Assembly (NCBI GenBank): GCA_934045075.1
Contig: OW203736.1
Span: 18,116,805 to 18,180,804 of the forward strand
Source: Yponomeuta sedellus
Lineage: Eukaryota > Arthropoda > Insecta > Lepidoptera > Yponomeutidae
Direction: 5' to 3'
DNA: 64,000 bases
Numbering within the stretch: position 1 is the first letter of the stretch; every line of letters begins with the position of its first letter. The position numbers and the translations under genes were made by a program. The notes under the pieces were generated by a model. That model saw only the letters and a list, made by a program, of their open reading frames with translations. It was not told the DNA's origin and made no database searches. This document shows, in pieces, positions 62,659 through 64,000 of this stretch.

Positions 62659-63240
62659 CATTTATGGAAATGTGACAGTTTTGGACTAAAAAGTCACAGT
62701 TTGAGGGTAGAATCTTGTTTACTAAATTGGACTAATAAGAATAAATAGACTGTAAGTATTTACTTACAGGGTCCCTGCTGCTACCAAATATGATTCAAAT
62801 GGGCTGCTTAGACGCCGTCTGAGCCAAGTCTGCTCACAATGGAGGACCAGACCTCCGTCAATCACCGGATCCTTCAAGCTAAAAATCCTCTCGTCATTTT
62901 GGAGCCCAATTTATACAAGCAGCCAGTCAAGTCACAGTTGTCAATCTTATGCTTGGGTGGCCATAATGTGAAAATTATTATTTCCGAAAACAATATTTCA
63001 AAATTTCCATATTGTGTGAATAACATTTACTTGTATTTTTTCATTACTAGCTGTATTTAGTCTTTGTTTATTATGTTATTATTATTTGTATCTTTTAATT
63101 AAATAAATGATATTCATCAATACCTGAAGTTACAATTTTTTCCCTGAAGTGGGGTTTCTAGATTTCCTATGGCATCCCAAACAATGCAACGACCAATCAC
63201 AGGCGGCCTCCCATCAAAAAAGACCTAAAGAAGAGATGTC
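62659..63240. other. no recognised gene
   Basis: A 73-codon frame (62839-63060) starting MEDQTSVNHRILQAKNPLVI has no known motif. The rest is AT-rich. It may be the 5' part of the element whose exonuclease follows. Confidence 0.3.
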
Positions 63241-63246
63241 AGCCTA

Positions 63247-63288
63247 CAAAATTCTACGGTGATACCAGAGTATCACCGTAGAATTTTG
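63247..63288. repeat. perfect hairpin, 18-bp arms
   Basis: CAAAATTCTACGGTGATA and its exact reverse complement are separated by six bases. Confidence 0.95.
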
Positions 63289-63420
63289 CCGAAGAAGAAA
63301 CCAAGGCTTAGTGAGGTAGTTTCAGCTGGAAACCTGCCACAGATTTAGGTAAAAAAAAAAGAGTAAGTATTTGTTAAAATTCCAACAAATATAACATTAG
63401 ACTTGGTACTAGAAGAGTGA

Positions 63421-63455
63421 TCTTTATGCTTAGATAATTACTCTAAGCATAAAGA
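63421..63455. repeat. perfect hairpin, 14-bp arms
   Basis: TCTTTATGCTTAGA and its reverse complement around a seven-base loop. Confidence 0.95.
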
Positions 63456-63570
63456 TAAATGCTTAGTAGACTTCACTGTTTAATGGTTCTAAGTTGCTAC
63501 CAAAAAAACCCAAACATGATTTACAATACCTTTAAATTATTTGGAGAGCAAAACTTAAATGCTGATCTCA

Positions 63571-64000
63571 TCAATGAAATTGAGCAAGCGACCAGAAGCC
63601 AAGGAGATAGCACTCTGTAGCATTCTCTAAGACAAGGGCGAGTAACGGCGTCAAATATCTATGGTGCTACTAAATGTACTAAATCTAATTGGGTTTTGGT
63701 AAAATCTATAATGGGCGGATATAAAATACCTGAAACAAACGCTATTAGAAGAGGCAAACGATTAGAAAAAAGTGTTGTCAAGCAACTCATGATCGAACTC
63801 AAAGTAGAAATTAAGAGCTGTGGTCTGAAACTTATTTCGCCTATCATAGGAGCTTCCCCTGATGGACCTAAAGAACAATATGTTATTGAAATAAAGTGCC
63901 CTTCCAAAGAAAGTGCAAATAAAACAGTATATCACAGAAAATAATACATTTAAAGATAAGTTCAAAAGTCAACTAATGTTGCAAATGCATGCTACACAAA
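63571..64000 (+). pseudogene. YqaJ-type (lambda exonuclease-like) nuclease fragment, runs off the window
   Basis: SLRQGRVTASNIYG, AIRRGKRLEKSVVKQLM, ISPIIGASPDGP then YVIEIKCPSKES give the conserved G-SPDG and EIKCP residues of YqaJ/alkaline exonuclease folds. FKSQLMLQMHATQ at the window end is the next family block. A TAG at 63622-63624 replaces an expected Trp before HSLRQGR, and a frame change lies near 63930. In insects such proteins often belong to mobile elements; which one is not clear here. Confidence 0.7.

Noticed and set aside
62839..63060. A host gene starting MEDQTSVNH
   Set aside because: Only 73 codons, no recognised motif, and no splice or promoter support.

Overview
This window looks like a transposon-dense stretch of an insect genome, most likely a moth or butterfly. 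The DNA is AT-rich and genes carry GT-AG introns. I recognise no ordinary host gene. The repeats are of types familiar from Lepidoptera: a GGCCAAATGCGAGTCGAACTCGCGCA-type dispersed repeat, tRNA- and 5S-rRNA-derived SINEs, RTE/CR1/Jockey-like LINEs, BEL/Pao and gypsy LTR elements, and P, piggyBac, Merlin, Tc1, mariner, PIF/Harbinger and Polinton DNA transposons.

Layout. 0-7.1 kb: a LINE tail, several P-element/THAP transposase fragments and a LINE endonuclease fragment. 7.2-10.5 kb: a broken insertion of a double-stranded RNA virus genome (capsid-like part, then RNA-dependent RNA polymerase), best guess toti-like, interrupted by a SINE, a MITE and a LINE tail. 10.5-16.9 kb: two piggyBac pieces flanking a LINE reverse transcriptase and a fragment of an unnamed insect element. 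16.9-20.0 kb: a gypsy element on the minus strand, interrupted by a 5S-derived SINE. 20.0-23.0 kb: a foldback MITE, an LTR with leader, and a BEL/Pao fragment.

22,986-39,451: a nearly complete 16.5-kb Polinton/Maverick. It has 135-bp inverted terminal repeats, a spliced small gene, DNA polymerase B, a second small spliced gene, and a tightly packed minus-strand cluster: packaging ATPase, two unknowns, integrase with chromodomain, PLA2-like protein, adenovirus-type protease, minor and major capsid candidates, and an exonuclease-like protein. This is a virus-like particle-forming gene set; one gene has an in-frame stop.

39.5-50.5 kb: an RTE tail, then a Merlin transposon split by a 5S SINE that is itself split by a nearly intact 5.1-kb CR1 LINE. 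Next comes an unnamed insect gene family split by a Tc1 element. 51-53.5 kb: an MADF fragment and mariner copies. 53.5-62.7 kb: a BEL/Pao element on the minus strand. Its leader/LTR region is interrupted by a complete 3.6-kb PIF/Harbinger whose two genes are interlocked antisense: each gene's second exon lies in the other's intron. The window ends in a YqaJ-type exonuclease fragment.

Most coding regions carry stops or frameshifts. The exceptions with long open frames are the Polinton genes, CR1 ORF2 and the BEL pol frame. All family assignments come from reading motifs; no database search was run.
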